The notes under the pieces: model-generated
The model's input: the letters and a program-made list of their open reading frames with translations, nothing else
Told to the model about the DNA's origin: nothing
Databases searched by the model: none
Assembly: GCA_937983075.1 (NCBI GenBank)
Contig: CALKAQ010000047.1
Location: 1-28,432 of the forward strand
Source of the DNA: an uncultured bacterium
GTDB lineage: Bacteria; Bacillota; Limnochordia; DTU080; JAAYLA01
DNA length: 28,432 nucleotides
Direction of reading: 5' to 3'
Part shown: positions 1 through 10,000 of the stretch, one piece after another
How the letters are laid out: every line of letters starts with the position of its first letter
How positions within the stretch are numbered: the first letter of the stretch is position 1
Position numbers and translations under genes: made by a program

Positions 1-56
1 ACCTGCAAGGCACGCTCGAGCTTTTGTTCAGGGTCGGCGTTCTTTGATGCAATCAA

Positions 57-92
57 AAAAGGGGCTGCCCCATTCCGGGGACAGCCCCTTTT
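57..92 (-). terminator. Hairpin terminator behind the PPC-domain gene
   Basis: Arms 57-71 and 77-92 pair over about 15 bp with a single bulged base (AAAAGGGGCTG-CCCC type). On the minus strand the hairpin is followed by TTTTTTG, a classic intrinsic terminator 3 bp past the stop at 96. The plus-strand side also has TTTTCATTT, so it could serve a converging gene as well. Confidence 0.85.
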
Positions 93-95
93 CAT

Positions 96-2276
96 TTAAT
101 CGTAGAGTTCAAAGGGAACTTCAACTGAGGCGGAGTCACCGGTAATGACATCCCGGACGACGATGCGCCACGCGTAATTTCCCGCTGGTGCGGATTCCTC
201 GCTCAGCGTGAGATCGATGACCAAAAACAGCTCTTGGTTGTGGTGCGCCGAGTGGATGACGCCTTCCAAAATGTCCAATTGCTCAAATATGACGTTTCCG
301 CCGGGATCAAGCAAGTACACGTCTGCAGCCAGCTGCATGCGGTATTGCTGCCCATCCCACTCGGCTCCGTAGTTTTTCGGCTCGAGATAGATCCACATCG
401 TTTCCCCGATCCGGAACCGATTGCCCTCACGCACGTCATACATGCCGTAGCCGAGAGGCGGCTGCACCAAAAGCCGCACGTTTTCCACGCGCAGCGGCAA
501 TTGCTGCTGCACTTCAGCCAACAACTCGGTCAAAAAGACTTCCATCGCGGCGAGTTCTTCGTCGGAAGCCGTACCCAACCGCCATTTTTCCAACAGTGCA
601 ACCAGCTGGGCGATACCGGTGTCAATGTCACTGGCCATGTTGAGCGTCAAGGTGTACTCACCGAATTCGCCGGCGTAGTACGAATTCGCAACGACATAAT
701 AGTATCCGGTGTACGGCAGTGTATAGCGGATGAAAGCGTTGGAGCCGCCGCCCGAATCATCATCTTCGATCACGGTATCCGTATCGTCAAACAAAATGAG
801 GTACGCGTCGAACGCTTCCGACTCCAGCAAAATGGTGACTTCTTGACCCGCGACACCATAGAAGGTATAGAAGTCCGCAAACGTACCGTCCTCGAACTGG
901 AAACTCGTAATACGATCCAGGCGGCCATGATACGGTACGCCGGGCACCAAGACCGGGTCCATCACCGACAGATCCGCGGGTAAAAGTCCGAGGGTGTACT
1001 CGCCATATTCACCTGCGTAGTAAGAGTTGACGATGATATAGTATTGGCCGGTGTACGGAAGCACGTGCACAATTTCCGCATTGGTGCCGCCCGCCGAATC
1101 GTCGTCCGACGCGATCACCGATTCATGATCGTCCAGCAGGAACAAATAAGCGTCGAACTCGTTGGATTCTAGACGGATGCGGATCTCGTCTCCCCCATGG
1201 CCCCAAAACGCATATACTTGAGCGGGCGTTCCGTCACCCAGCTGTAAACCGTCGGGATGCAGCGCTCCGGTGACCACCTGGCCGATCTCGAGATCAAGCG
1301 ACGTAGACGCGTCTTCCTCTCCGGAATCCGTCCCATCGAATCCGAGAGTATCGGGTACGACGGTTTTCTCAAAATAAAATTGCATGGTGAAAGAACCCGT
1401 AAACCCGAACGCATCCGCCGTTCTCGGATCAAAGCTCAGCGACATTTCACCCCAGAGATAGCTTTCGGCCTGATACGGAAACCCACCGGGTTGCAACCAG
1501 TAGTCATTGCCGCCCATGAGTGCATACTCGACATCGCCGAAAATTCCATTTCCGAGATCATAGCCTTCAACTACGCCCTCGTCGAACAATGTTTCGGCAA
1601 CGTGCGCCGCGACTTCTCCGGTCGGCAACTGCACCCATGCGCTGAATGTTCCGGCGACGGGCAAAGGTGTCGAACCAAGCGGAAAATGTTCAGCATTCAA
1701 CACCGGATTGGAAGACCATTCGGTTCCGGGTTGAATCGGCCCTGTAGGCAAGTCTTCGGCAAGAGCGAGTGACCAATCGACCAGCCAAATCGGGCTGATG
1801 AGATCAGCATACTCGGAAGGAATGGCGCTGCCGGACTCCTGCTCTACACTGTACGGCGTCAGTTGATAAATCGCTTCCCACCGCCTGCCGTCGAGCGCTT
1901 GCGCGGTCTCCGGATCAATCGGCTGCGCTTCGGCCAGCAGACGCGGATGCCCCGTCACCGGATCGGGCTCCAGCACGGTATAACGGACGCGCACAGCCAG
2001 AAAGGACGATTCGTTGGCCTCGTCGAGTGTAAAAAGCTGAAACAACCCGGTTGCGTTGAGCATTTCGGTGTATTGAATTGCTGAAATGATAAAGGTCGCT
2101 TCCGTCCCGACGTCGGGCACGAGAATGGGTTCCAGCGTGATCGGAGTACTTTCAGATGGCTGATCATCGACAACCGATGCCTTGGACGTTTGCGCGGCCG
2201 CCCAAATTGGCGTCGCGAGAAGCAGGAGAACAGCACACCAAGCAGCAAGCCAATTCCTTTTTATCTGCCTTTTCAA
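96..2276 (-). CDS. Secreted protein with two PPC (pre-peptidase C-terminal) domains
   Basis: 726 aa. The TTG start is chosen because AGGAGG lies 8 bases upstream. Residues 1-28 form a signal peptide (KRQIKR, a hydrophobic run, then AxA before QTSKA), so the protein is exported. Residues about 40-310 match nothing I recognise. Residues about 332-432 and 445-547 are tandem PPC-type beta-sandwich repeats: each has the FDAYL(F/I)L core, an Asp-rich loop (DDDS), and an NSYYAGE(Y/F)GEYTL end. The last about 130 residues look like another beta domain (LRVENVRLLVQPP...). PPC domains usually sit beside secreted peptidases, but no protease catalytic motif is visible, so this may be a binding or surface protein. 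It follows acnA on the same strand after a terminator, so it probably has its own promoter. Confidence 0.85.
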   Translation of the reverse strand: MKRQIKRNWLAAWCAVLLLLATPIWAAAQTSKASVVDDQPSESTPITLEPILVPDVGTEATFIISAIQYTEMLNATGLFQLFTLDEANESSFLAVRVRYTVLEPDPVTGHPRLLAEAQPIDPETAQALDGRRWEAIYQLTPYSVEQESGSAIPSEYADLISPIWLVDWSLALAEDLPTGPIQPGTEWSSNPVLNAEHFPLGSTPLPVAGTFSAWVQLPTGEVAAHVAETLFDEGVVEGYDLGNGIFGDVEYALMGGNDYWLQPGGFPYQAESYLWGEMSLSFDPRTADAFGFTGSFTMQFYFEKTVVPDTLGFDGTDSGEEDASTSLDLEIGQVVTGALHPDGLQLGDGTPAQVYAFWGHGGDEIRIRLESNEFDAYLFLLDDHESVIASDDDSAGGTNAEIVHVLPYTGQYYIIVNSYYAGEYGEYTLGLLPADLSVMDPVLVPGVPYHGRLDRITSFQFEDGTFADFYTFYGVAGQEVTILLESEAFDAYLILFDDTDTVIEDDDSGGGSNAFIRYTLPYTGYYYVVANSYYAGEFGEYTLTLNMASDIDTGIAQLVALLEKWRLGTASDEELAAMEVFLTELLAEVQQQLPLRVENVRLLVQPPLGYGMYDVREGNRFRIGETMWIYLEPKNYGAEWDGQQYRMQLAADVYLLDPGGNVIFEQLDILEGVIHSAHHNQELFLVIDLTLSEESAPAGNYAWRIVVRDVITGDSASVEVPFELYD

Positions 2277-2416
2277 CCTAATGGCCTCCTGGATTTATCA
2301 TTGGCTTTTTCCCCATTTTTATCTTTCTTTTCCCCGCGACATGGAAATAACCCTTCTATAACTTGGGCTTCTTTTAAGCCTCTTTCGAAATTTTTCCGTG
2401 CCCGTTGAAAAATAAA

Positions 2417-2452
2417 AAGAGGCCGCCCCAATCATCTTGGGGACAGCCTCTT
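2417..2452 (-). terminator. Hairpin terminator behind aconitase
   Basis: Arms AAGAGGC..CCCCA (2417-2430) and TGGGGACAGCCTCTT (2438-2452) pair with one mismatch and one bulge. On the minus strand the stem is followed by TTTTTATTTTT. The stem core resembles the hairpins at 57-92 and 10586-10610. It separates acnA from the PPC gene. Confidence 0.85.
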
Positions 2453-2472
2453 GAATTTGGTCTCGATTTCCT

Positions 2473-5190
2473 CTATCGCAGCTGCCGCAATACGCGGGGC
2501 AAAATGCCGCCGTGACGATAGTAGTCGATTTCCACCGGCGTATCGAGGCGAGCCACCACTTTAAACTCGACCAATGTACCGTCGCTGCGTTTGGCGATGA
2601 CATCGAGCACCTTGCCCGGCGTCAGACCATCAGCAATGCCTCGGATAGTGAAGGTGAAATCGCCGTCGAGACCGAGAGTCTCCCGGTTCTCTCCTTCCAT
2701 GAACTGCAGCGGCAGAACGCCCATGCCGACCAAATTGCTGCGGTGAATGCGCTCGAAGCTTTCGGCAATAACGGCTTTAACACCGAGCAACGATGTTCCC
2801 TTGGCCGCCCAGTCACGGGAGCTGCCGGTGCCGTATTCCTTGCCGGCGACGACGACCAGCGGAACGCCTTCTTCTTTGTACTTCATCGCCGCGTCGTAAA
2901 TCGACATCAGCTCGCCGCTCGGCTTATGGATGGTATATCCTCCTTCGGTGCCGGGGGCCATCAAGTTGCGCAAGCGAATATTGCCGAACGTCCCCCGCAT
3001 CATGACCTCGTGGTTGCCCCGCCGCGCTCCGAACGTATTGAAGTCTTTAGCGGCAACGCCGTGCGACTTCAAATATTCGGCCGCCGGGCTGTTCGGGGGA
3101 ATGGCGCCTGCCGGTGAGATGTGGTCGGTCGTAATGGAGTCGCCCAAAATGGCCAGCGGACGAGCGTCCTCGATGTCGGTCAACTCTGCGGGTTCGTCCT
3201 CCATGTCCATGAAGAACGGCGGCTCCTGAATGTAGGTTGACTTCGGATCGAACTCGTACAGCGGCCCCGTCGGGACATCCATGCTCTGCCACTTCTCGTC
3301 GCCGTCGAACACTTTGCTGTACTGCTTGACGAACATTTCGGGCTTCAAAGCGTTCGTAATCGTCTCGGCGATTTCTTCCTGCGTCGGCCAAATGTCGCGC
3401 AAATAGACCGGCTGGCCTTCCGCATTGTATCCGAGCGGTTCGTTGTCCAGGTCGATGTCGACCGTGCCTGCGATGGCGTACGCGACGACGAGCATCGGCG
3501 ACGCCAAATAGTTCAGTTTGACGAGCGGGTTGATGCGTCCCTCAAAGTTGCGGTTGCCGCTCAAAACCGCCGACACGACGAGATCGTGTTCCGTAACCGC
3601 CTGGGCGACTTCTTCAGGAAGCGCACCGCTGTTGCCGATGCACGTGGTGCATCCGTAGCCGACCGTGTGGAACTTCAGATCTTCGAGATAGGGCATGAGC
3701 CCGGCTGCTTCAAGATAATCGGTAACCACTCTGGAACCGGGCGCCAAGCTGGTCTTGACCCACGGCTTGACACGCAGTCCAGCTTCGACGGCCTTTTTCG
3801 CCAAAAGGCCCGCTCCGACCATGACCGAAGGATTGGACGTGTTCGTGCAGCTCGTAATGGCGGCGATGGCAACTGCGCCGTCCGTAATCGTCTGCTCGCG
3901 CGCAGCGACTGCAACGCCGCCTTCACCGCCAACCGGTGCGAGCGGAGCTTCTTTGGGCTGATCCGGATCGCGGTCGTACACCTTCCGCATGGTCTCGCGA
4001 TACACTTGCTTCATATTGCTGAGCGGCACACGGTCCTGCGGGCGTCGAGGACCTGCCAGGCTCGGTTCGACGTCTCCCATGTCCAGCTCAAGCAAATCAC
4101 TGTAAACCGGGTCGGGAGCATCGTCCGTACGGAACAAGCCCTGCTCGCGGCAGTATTGTTCGATAAACTCGATGTGCTGCTCGTCGCGTCCTGTCATGCG
4201 CAAATACGCAAGCGTCTCAGCGTCAACCGGGAAGAATCCGATCGTCGCCCCGTATTCGGGTGCCATGTTGGCCAACGTGGCTCGGTCCGCCAGAGGCAGC
4301 TTGCTCAGGCCCGGGCCGAAGAACTCGACAAACTTGCCGACGACTCCGTGCTGGCGCAGCATCTGCGTGATGGTGAGAACCAAGTCGGTGGCCGTTGCAC
4401 CTTCCGGCAAGCTTCCCGTGAGGCGGAATCCGACGACTTCGGGCATGAGAATGTTCATCGGCTGACCCAACATGGCGGCTTCGGCTTCGATGCCACCGAC
4501 GCCCCAGCCTACGATGCCCAGACCGTTGATCATCGTCGTATGCGAGTCCGTGCCGACCAGCGTGTCGGGATAGGCGGTCAGCTCTCCCTTCTGTTCACGC
4601 AGATGAACGACGCTGGCGAGGTACTCGAGGTTCACCTGGTGGACGATACCCATGCCGGGAGGCACAACGCGGAAATCATCGAATGCTTGCTGTGCCCAGC
4701 GGAGCAGGGCATAGCGTTCGGCATTCCGCTCATATTCCTTCTCAACGTTGAACATCAGGGCGTATGCAGAACCGAACATGTCAACTTGCACGGAGTGGTC
4801 GATGACGAGATCGGCCGGAATCAGCGGATTGATCTTCTGCGGATCGCCGCCCATGCGCTGCAAAGCCGACCGCATCGCAGCCAAATCGACCACCGCGGGT
4901 ACGCCTGTGAAGTCCTGCAGGATGACACGAGAAGGCGTAAAGGGAATGTCCTTCTGCGAAGTCTGTTCCGGCGACCACTTCGCCAAAGCCAAAACGTCTT
5001 CTTCGGTTACCAGCTCTCCGTCGCAATTGCGAATCAAGTTCTCCAGCAAGATGCGGATGGAATACGGCAACCGCTTCAGATCGACGCCGGCAGCCTCGGC
5101 CACCCGATCGAGCCGGTAAATCACTGCCTCTCCTCGATAAGTGTTCATCACATCCCGCGCGTTGAACGGGGTGGAATACTGCTTTGCCAC
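2473..5190 (-). CDS. acnA: Aconitate hydratase, AcnA/IRP1 type
   Basis: 905 aa, full family length. The enzyme interconverts citrate and isocitrate through cis-aconitate in the TCA cycle, using a cytosolic [4Fe-4S] cluster. Cluster ligands are visible as Cys448 (ITSCTNTSNP) and Cys514/Cys517 (GYGCTTCIGNSG). Other family motifs are DMFGSAY, GTDSHTTMINGLG, the swivel-domain LGDSITTDHISPAGAI, the GARRGNHEVMMRGTF block, and GSSRDWAAKG with the catalytic Ser. The start is GTG, preceded by AAGGGAG at 8 bases. A TGATTATAA extended -10-like sequence lies about 45 bases upstream (5234-5239), with no clear -35. It is single-gene, with its own terminator downstream. The long open frames on the opposite strand here are shadows of this gene. 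Confidence 0.98.
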   Translation of the reverse strand: MAKQYSTPFNARDVMNTYRGEAVIYRLDRVAEAAGVDLKRLPYSIRILLENLIRNCDGELVTEEDVLALAKWSPEQTSQKDIPFTPSRVILQDFTGVPAVVDLAAMRSALQRMGGDPQKINPLIPADLVIDHSVQVDMFGSAYALMFNVEKEYERNAERYALLRWAQQAFDDFRVVPPGMGIVHQVNLEYLASVVHLREQKGELTAYPDTLVGTDSHTTMINGLGIVGWGVGGIEAEAAMLGQPMNILMPEVVGFRLTGSLPEGATATDLVLTITQMLRQHGVVGKFVEFFGPGLSKLPLADRATLANMAPEYGATIGFFPVDAETLAYLRMTGRDEQHIEFIEQYCREQGLFRTDDAPDPVYSDLLELDMGDVEPSLAGPRRPQDRVPLSNMKQVYRETMRKVYDRDPDQPKEAPLAPVGGEGGVAVAAREQTITDGAVAIAAITSCTNTSNPSVMVGAGLLAKKAVEAGLRVKPWVKTSLAPGSRVVTDYLEAAGLMPYLEDLKFHTVGYGCTTCIGNSGALPEEVAQAVTEHDLVVSAVLSGNRNFEGRINPLVKLNYLASPMLVVAYAIAGTVDIDLDNEPLGYNAEGQPVYLRDIWPTQEEIAETITNALKPEMFVKQYSKVFDGDEKWQSMDVPTGPLYEFDPKSTYIQEPPFFMDMEDEPAELTDIEDARPLAILGDSITTDHISPAGAIPPNSPAAEYLKSHGVAAKDFNTFGARRGNHEVMMRGTFGNIRLRNLMAPGTEGGYTIHKPSGELMSIYDAAMKYKEEGVPLVVVAGKEYGTGSSRDWAAKGTSLLGVKAVIAESFERIHRSNLVGMGVLPLQFMEGENRETLGLDGDFTFTIRGIADGLTPGKVLDVIAKRSDGTLVEFKVVARLDTPVEIDYYRHGGILPRVLRQLR

Positions 5191-5463
5191 GTCTTTCGCT
5201 CCCTTGTCCTTAAGTCATTCTTTAGAAACTCTTTTATAATCACGGTTTGCGTCTCTTTTATCGTATCAGAAAAGGTTGAGAGGTGGTAGGGGGTGGCTCG
5301 GATGGCGAATATTGCGGGCTCAAGGGCGTTCCATACGCGACGGACTTTATAGGCTGCGAACCCCATTCTCGCTTCGCTGCTGCACAGCCGCTCCTTTCTC
5401 CAAATACATTTTAATGACGCATTCGAACAATTCGGGATGCCCTTCGAGGGAGGTTGATGGCAT

Positions 5464-5904
5464 TTGCGAACCATACCGACTCGTGTCGCGGTGTTGCTGG
5501 TCACCATTGTCGCTTCGCTCGCGGCCATGGCATTGGCGCAGCCTAGTTGGCCAAGCGGCGTTTGGGCGGTGCTCGAGCAGCTCATCACAGCCATCGTTGC
5601 GGGCACGGTAGTTTTCGGTGCACTTCTCGCCGTCGTAGTATTGATCATCGAAGTCTTCTGGCCCGGGGAAAAAGTTTCGAGTTGGCAAGGTGTAGCTTGG
5701 CTCGCAGCAGGGCTCCTTTTTGGGGTTTTGCTTGTAACCCTGGCTCCGTATCTCCCCTCCGTAATCCCGGCGACCGTTAGCTCCAGCGTCTTGACCGGTG
5801 CAGCCAACTTCGTCGCAAACATCAGCCAGCTGTTGGGTGTCGGACTTGTCGTGTATTATAGCTATCGATTTGCTCGTGACTTCATTCGTCGCACTGTGAA
5901 ATGA
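5464..5904 (+). CDS. Small integral membrane protein, unknown function
   Basis: 146 aa from a TTG start; GGGAGG sits 9 bases upstream, and an ATG at 5457 in another frame stops quickly. The protein is almost wholly hydrophobic. There is an N-terminal signal or anchor (residues about 7-25), then three further helices at about 37-65, 73-99 and 108-137, and a basic tail (RFARDFIRRTVK) suggesting a cytoplasmic C-terminus. I recognise no family and see no catalytic residues. It is divergent from acnA across 273 bp and has no co-directional partner. Codon use resembles the surrounding genes and the reading frame is clean, so I take it as real. Confidence 0.6.
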   Translation: MRTIPTRVAVLLVTIVASLAAMALAQPSWPSGVWAVLEQLITAIVAGTVVFGALLAVVVLIIEVFWPGEKVSSWQGVAWLAAGLLFGVLLVTLAPYLPSVIPATVSSSVLTGAANFVANISQLLGVGLVVYYSYRFARDFIRRTVK

Positions 5905-5992
5905 ATGGTTCGCGCTGAACTTGTCGGTTGATTTCCCCGATACGGTTCTGCTTCATTCCGTGTGGGGCAACCGCCAACCATTCCTATCCGCC

Positions 5993-6091
5993 GTTCCACT
6001 GCGTGTGGGAAAAATGTAGAGCATTGAATATCCCACACGCGGTGGAACAGTGGAGAATGTGATCGAACGAATATCCCACACACAGTGAAAC
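5993..6091. repeat. Three-copy 18-bp element, inverted then direct
   Basis: GTTCCACTGCGTGTGGGA (5993-6010) is the near-perfect reverse complement (1 mismatch) of TCCCACACGCGGTGGAAC (6031-6048). A direct copy with 2 mismatches to the second follows at 6074-6091, 43 bp on. The two direct copies share flanks (AATA before, AGTG after). A degenerate partial copy may lie at 5953-5966. The element sits in the 265-bp space between the membrane protein and the SDR gene, which holds no other gene. Confidence 0.75.
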
Positions 6092-6169
6092 AGTGCTGTA
6101 TAAGCTCAACAACGGGTGCAGCAGTACGTACCTGCGCGTGCCGTCGGCCGCAGCGCGCCGCGCATCCCA

Positions 6170-6946
6170 TCAATAAAATAATTGGCCTCCGTCAACATTG
6201 AGAGCTTGTCCCACGATGTAATTGCTCTCGTCGGAAACGAGAAAGCGCACCAATGCCGCGACGTCCTCTACCCTGCCGATCCGTCCCGCTGGAATGCGAG
6301 ATTCAACTTGCGCACGCATCTCGTCGAGACTGATGCCCGCTTGCTCGGCCCGAACTTGGATTGCGTGCAGCCCCATTTCCGTCTCAACGAAACTTGGGCA
6401 AACCGCATTGACATTGATGCCATATTCAATCGCCTCCACGGCGAGGCATTGCGTAAATCCAATCAACGCAAACTTGGACGAACAGTACGAAGTCCCGCCG
6501 GCGTACCCACGCTTGCCGGAAAGTGAACTCATGTTGACGATCTTGCCGTATCTGCGCTCCCGCATATGGCGATAGACCACTTGGGTAAAGCGGACTTGAT
6601 TGATGAAGTTGATTTTCATCGTGCGCTCGACTTCGCCGATGTCCAAATCGGCGACAAACGAGCGTTCCATGATGCCTGCGTTGTTGACCAGAATGTCGAT
6701 CGGTCCCCACCGGTCGATGACGGTTTGCGGAACCGCTGCACTCGCCTCGTCGTCGGCGAGATCGAGCGTGTGGATGAAAACCGAATCGCCCAAATCGCTT
6801 TGCAGCTGCTTCAGACGATCCATATGTCGGGCCAACGCAACAACTTTCGCCCCGTCCGCGACGAAACGCTCGACGATCGCCCTGCCGATTCCCCGCGTGG
6901 CTCCGGTGACGATAGCCGTTTTGCCGTGCAATCCTCCATGCTGCAA
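6170..6946 (-). CDS. Short-chain dehydrogenase/reductase (SDR), classical type
   Basis: 258 aa. Cofactor motif TGATRGIG (residues 15-22), structural NNAG (88-91), catalytic Ser141, Tyr154 and Lys158 (YCSSK), and the C-terminal GQALNVDGG make this a classical NAD(P)(H)-dependent SDR of the FabG / 3-hydroxybutyrate dehydrogenase / acetoin reductase type. The substrate cannot be read from sequence. An Arg after the glycine motif and ALARHMDR after strand 2 hint at NADPH. The start is TTG with GGAGGG 8 bases upstream; the only upstream alternatives lack a binding site. It is a lone gene, divergent from metH (117 bp between starts), so the two may share an intergenic control region. Confidence 0.9.
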   Translation of the reverse strand: MQHGGLHGKTAIVTGATRGIGRAIVERFVADGAKVVALARHMDRLKQLQSDLGDSVFIHTLDLADDEASAAVPQTVIDRWGPIDILVNNAGIMERSFVADLDIGEVERTMKINFINQVRFTQVVYRHMRERRYGKIVNMSSLSGKRGYAGGTSYCSSKFALIGFTQCLAVEAIEYGINVNAVCPSFVETEMGLHAIQVRAEQAGISLDEMRAQVESRIPAGRIGRVEDVAALVRFLVSDESNYIVGQALNVDGGQLFY

Positions 6947-6987
6947 GACAAGATCCCTCCATCATAAGAAAAGCTTCAACCATAGCG

Positions 6988-7016
6988 TAGACCAAACCCT
7001 AATATTATGCTACGAT
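6988..7016 (+). promoter_or_regulatory. Candidate sigma-A-type promoter of metH
   Basis: TAGACC (6988-6993), 17-base spacer, TACGAT (7011-7016). The expected start of transcription leaves about a 40-base leader before the metH ATG. That is too short for a cobalamin or SAM riboswitch. Confidence 0.45.
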
Positions 7017-7063
7017 ATGTCCGAATCTACATAATCCCAAGCGGAATAGGAGTCGATTCACGC

Positions 7064-10000
7064 ATGAGTCGTTCGAACTTGCTCAAAGAAGCCTTCAAAA
7101 AGCGGATCCTTGTCACCGACGGTGCCATGGGTACCGCTATTCAATCGTACGGACTCACTGCGGACGACTTCGGCGGCGACGAGTTCGAGGGTTGCAATGA
7201 GTACCTTAATTTGGTCAACCCCGGAATCATTCGAGAGATTCACGAGTCGCACCTGAAAGTAGGCGCCGACATCCTCAAGACGAACACGTTCGGCTCCACG
7301 GCCCTCGTGCTGAGCGAATACCAATTGCACGAGCAAGCGTACGCCATCACCCGCGCCGGAGCACAAATTGCGCGGGAACTCGCCGACGCCTACTCCACGC
7401 CGGAGCAGCCCCGATTCGTTGCCGGTTCCATGGGACCGACCACCAAAGCGATTTCCGTCACCGGGGGCGTCACGTTTGACGAACTGGTCGAAAATTTCCG
7501 CGAGCAAGCGCGCGCCCTGATAGACGGCGGTGTCGACTATCTCCTCATCGAGACGTCACAAGATACCCGCAACGTCAAGGCCGCATTGATCGGTATTCGC
7601 CAACTGTTCGATGAAATCGGCTTCGAAGTACCCGTGGCCGTATCGGGTACCATTGAGCCCATGGGCACCATGCTCGGCGGCCAAACCGCGGAAGCATTCG
7701 TCACCAGCTTGAGCCATTGGGATCTCCTTTACATTGGACTCAACTGCGCCACCGGCCCCGATTTTATGACCGACCACATACGGGCGATGTCCGAGCTGGC
7801 TAAAGTACCGATCGGCTGCGTTCCGAACGCCGGCCTTCCCGACGAAGACGGCAACTATATCGAAACGCCGGAAACGATGGCCAAAGTCTTGCGGCGTTTT
7901 TGCCAAGAAGGATGGGTCAACCTGATCGGTGGCTGCTGCGGCACCCGCCCCGATCATATTGCCGCTTTTGTCGAATTGGCGAAGGACTACAAGCCGCGTG
8001 TGCCGGCCAGCCATCAACGCAGCTTCGTGTCGGGAATTGAAAATCTCGAAATCACCGATGAGAACCGTCCGATCATTGTCGGAGAACGAACGAACGTCAT
8101 CGGCTCCCGTCTCTTCAAACAGCTCATCATTGAAGGGAAGTTTGAAGAAGCGAGCGAAATCGCCCGGCGGCAGGTGCGAGGCGGTGCGCAAATTATCGAC
8201 GTCTGTTTGGCGAATCCCGATCGGGACGAGCTCCAAGATATGGAGAACTTCCTCGCCCACGTCATCCACAAGGTCAAGGTGCCTTTGATGATCGACTCCA
8301 CGGACGCCAAGGTGATCGAGCGCGCACTCACCTACTGCCAAGGGAAGGCGATCATCAACTCGATCAATCTCGAAGACGGCGAAGAACGCTTTGAGCAAGT
8401 CGTCCCCCTCGCCAAGCGGTTCGGCGCGGCTCTCGTCGTCGGCACCATCGACGATGACCCGCAGCAAGGCATGGCGATCACGCGTGAGCGCAAACTGGCA
8501 ATCGCTCAACGCTCCTATGACCTTTTGGTCAACAAGTACGGCTTTCCGCCCGAGGACATTTACTTCGACCCGCTGGTCTTTCCATGTGCGACGGGAGACG
8601 AAACGTACCTCGGCTCCGCGCGTGAAACGATTGAAGGCATTCGTCTGATCAAACAGGCGATGCCGTTGACCAAAACGATTTTGGGCATCAGCAATGTATC
8701 GTTCGGCCTTCCACCGGCCGGACGGGAAGTGCTCAACTCCGTCTTTTTATATGAATGTGTCCAAGCCGGATTGGATTTGGCCATCGTCAACGCTGAGAAA
8801 ATTGAGCGCTACGCGAGCATCCCGGACGAAGAAAAGCGCCTAGCGTACGACGTGCTGTTCAACACAAGCGAGGAAACCATCGCCGCTTTTGCCGCTCACT
8901 TCCGAGATGCCACGAGCCGGATCAAGAAGGACCAAACCAAACTGTCACTCGATGAGCGGCTCGCCAATTACATCATCGAAGGCAGCAAAGACGGCTTGTT
9001 CGAAGACCTCGACAAGAAGCTCGCCGAAGGCGCGACACCGCTCGACATCATCAACGGCCCGCTGATGGCCGGAATGGACGAAGTCGGCCGCCTCTTCGGC
9101 AACAACGAACTCATTGTAGCCGAAGTCCTGCAAAGCGCCGAGGCCATGAAAGCGGCCGTGGCCTATCTGGAACCGCTGATGGAGACCGGGACGACGGCTT
9201 CCAAAGGGAGCATCGTCCTCGCCACGGTCAAAGGCGATGTCCACGACATCGGCAAAAACTTGGTCGATATCATCTTCAGCAACAATGGCTACAAAGTGAT
9301 CAACCTCGGCATCAAAGTGCCGCCCAACGAGTTGATCCAAGCCGTCAAGGAGCACAAACCGGACATGATCGGTCTGTCCGGCCTGCTCGTCAAATCGGCG
9401 CAGCAGATGGTCGTCACGGCCGAAGAACTGCGGCAGGCCGGGATTGATCTTCCCATACTTGTCGGCGGTGCCGCACTGACGAACAACTTTACCCGGCTCC
9501 GGATCGCACCAAAATACGACGGCCTGGTTGCATACGCCCGCGATGCGATGAGCGGTCTGGAGCTCGCCAACCAAATTATGGATCCCGAAAAGCGCCGACA
9601 GCTCATTGCGGATCTTGAGGCCCAAACGACGGCTCTCCAACAACAGCGCGGGAAAATTCGAAGGCAGAAAACCGAAGCAGAGGCGGAACGCTCGCCAACG
9701 ATACCGGTGCTGGCCAATCCGCCTGCGCCTCCCGACCTCAAGCGCCATGTCTTGCGCAATATCGACCTCGATACGGTCTGGCGGTATATCAATCCTCAAA
9801 TGCTTTACGTCAGGCACTTAGGATTGAAAGGCCGTTTTGAACAGCTGCTTGAACAAGGCGATGAAAAGGCCGTCATGTTGAAAGAAATCGTCGACGAATT
9901 GAAGGCCATGTGCCGCCAAGGCGCGATGCATGTTCACGCCGTTTGGCAGTTTTTCGAAGCCGCCAGCGAAGGAAACAAGATTTATATTTTCCAGGCGGGA

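Noticed and set aside
1..47. Possible 3' end of a plus-strand gene (frame ending in TGA at 45-47) or start of a minus-strand gene
   Set aside because: Only about 15 codons are visible. Both strands read plausibly, so neither can be supported.
3586..5289. 567-codon plus-strand open frame opposite acnA
   Set aside because: Antisense shadow of a strongly conserved gene. Its product is rich in Arg/His and shows no domain; the aconitase frame explains the openness.
5953..6091. CRISPR array
   Set aside because: Only two direct copies and one inverted copy, diverged and with unequal spacing; no cas genes are nearby.
6947..7063. Cobalamin or SAM riboswitch upstream of metH
   Set aside because: The space to the divergent SDR gene is 117 bp and the predicted leader about 40 bases. 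No B12-box or SAM-I core is present.
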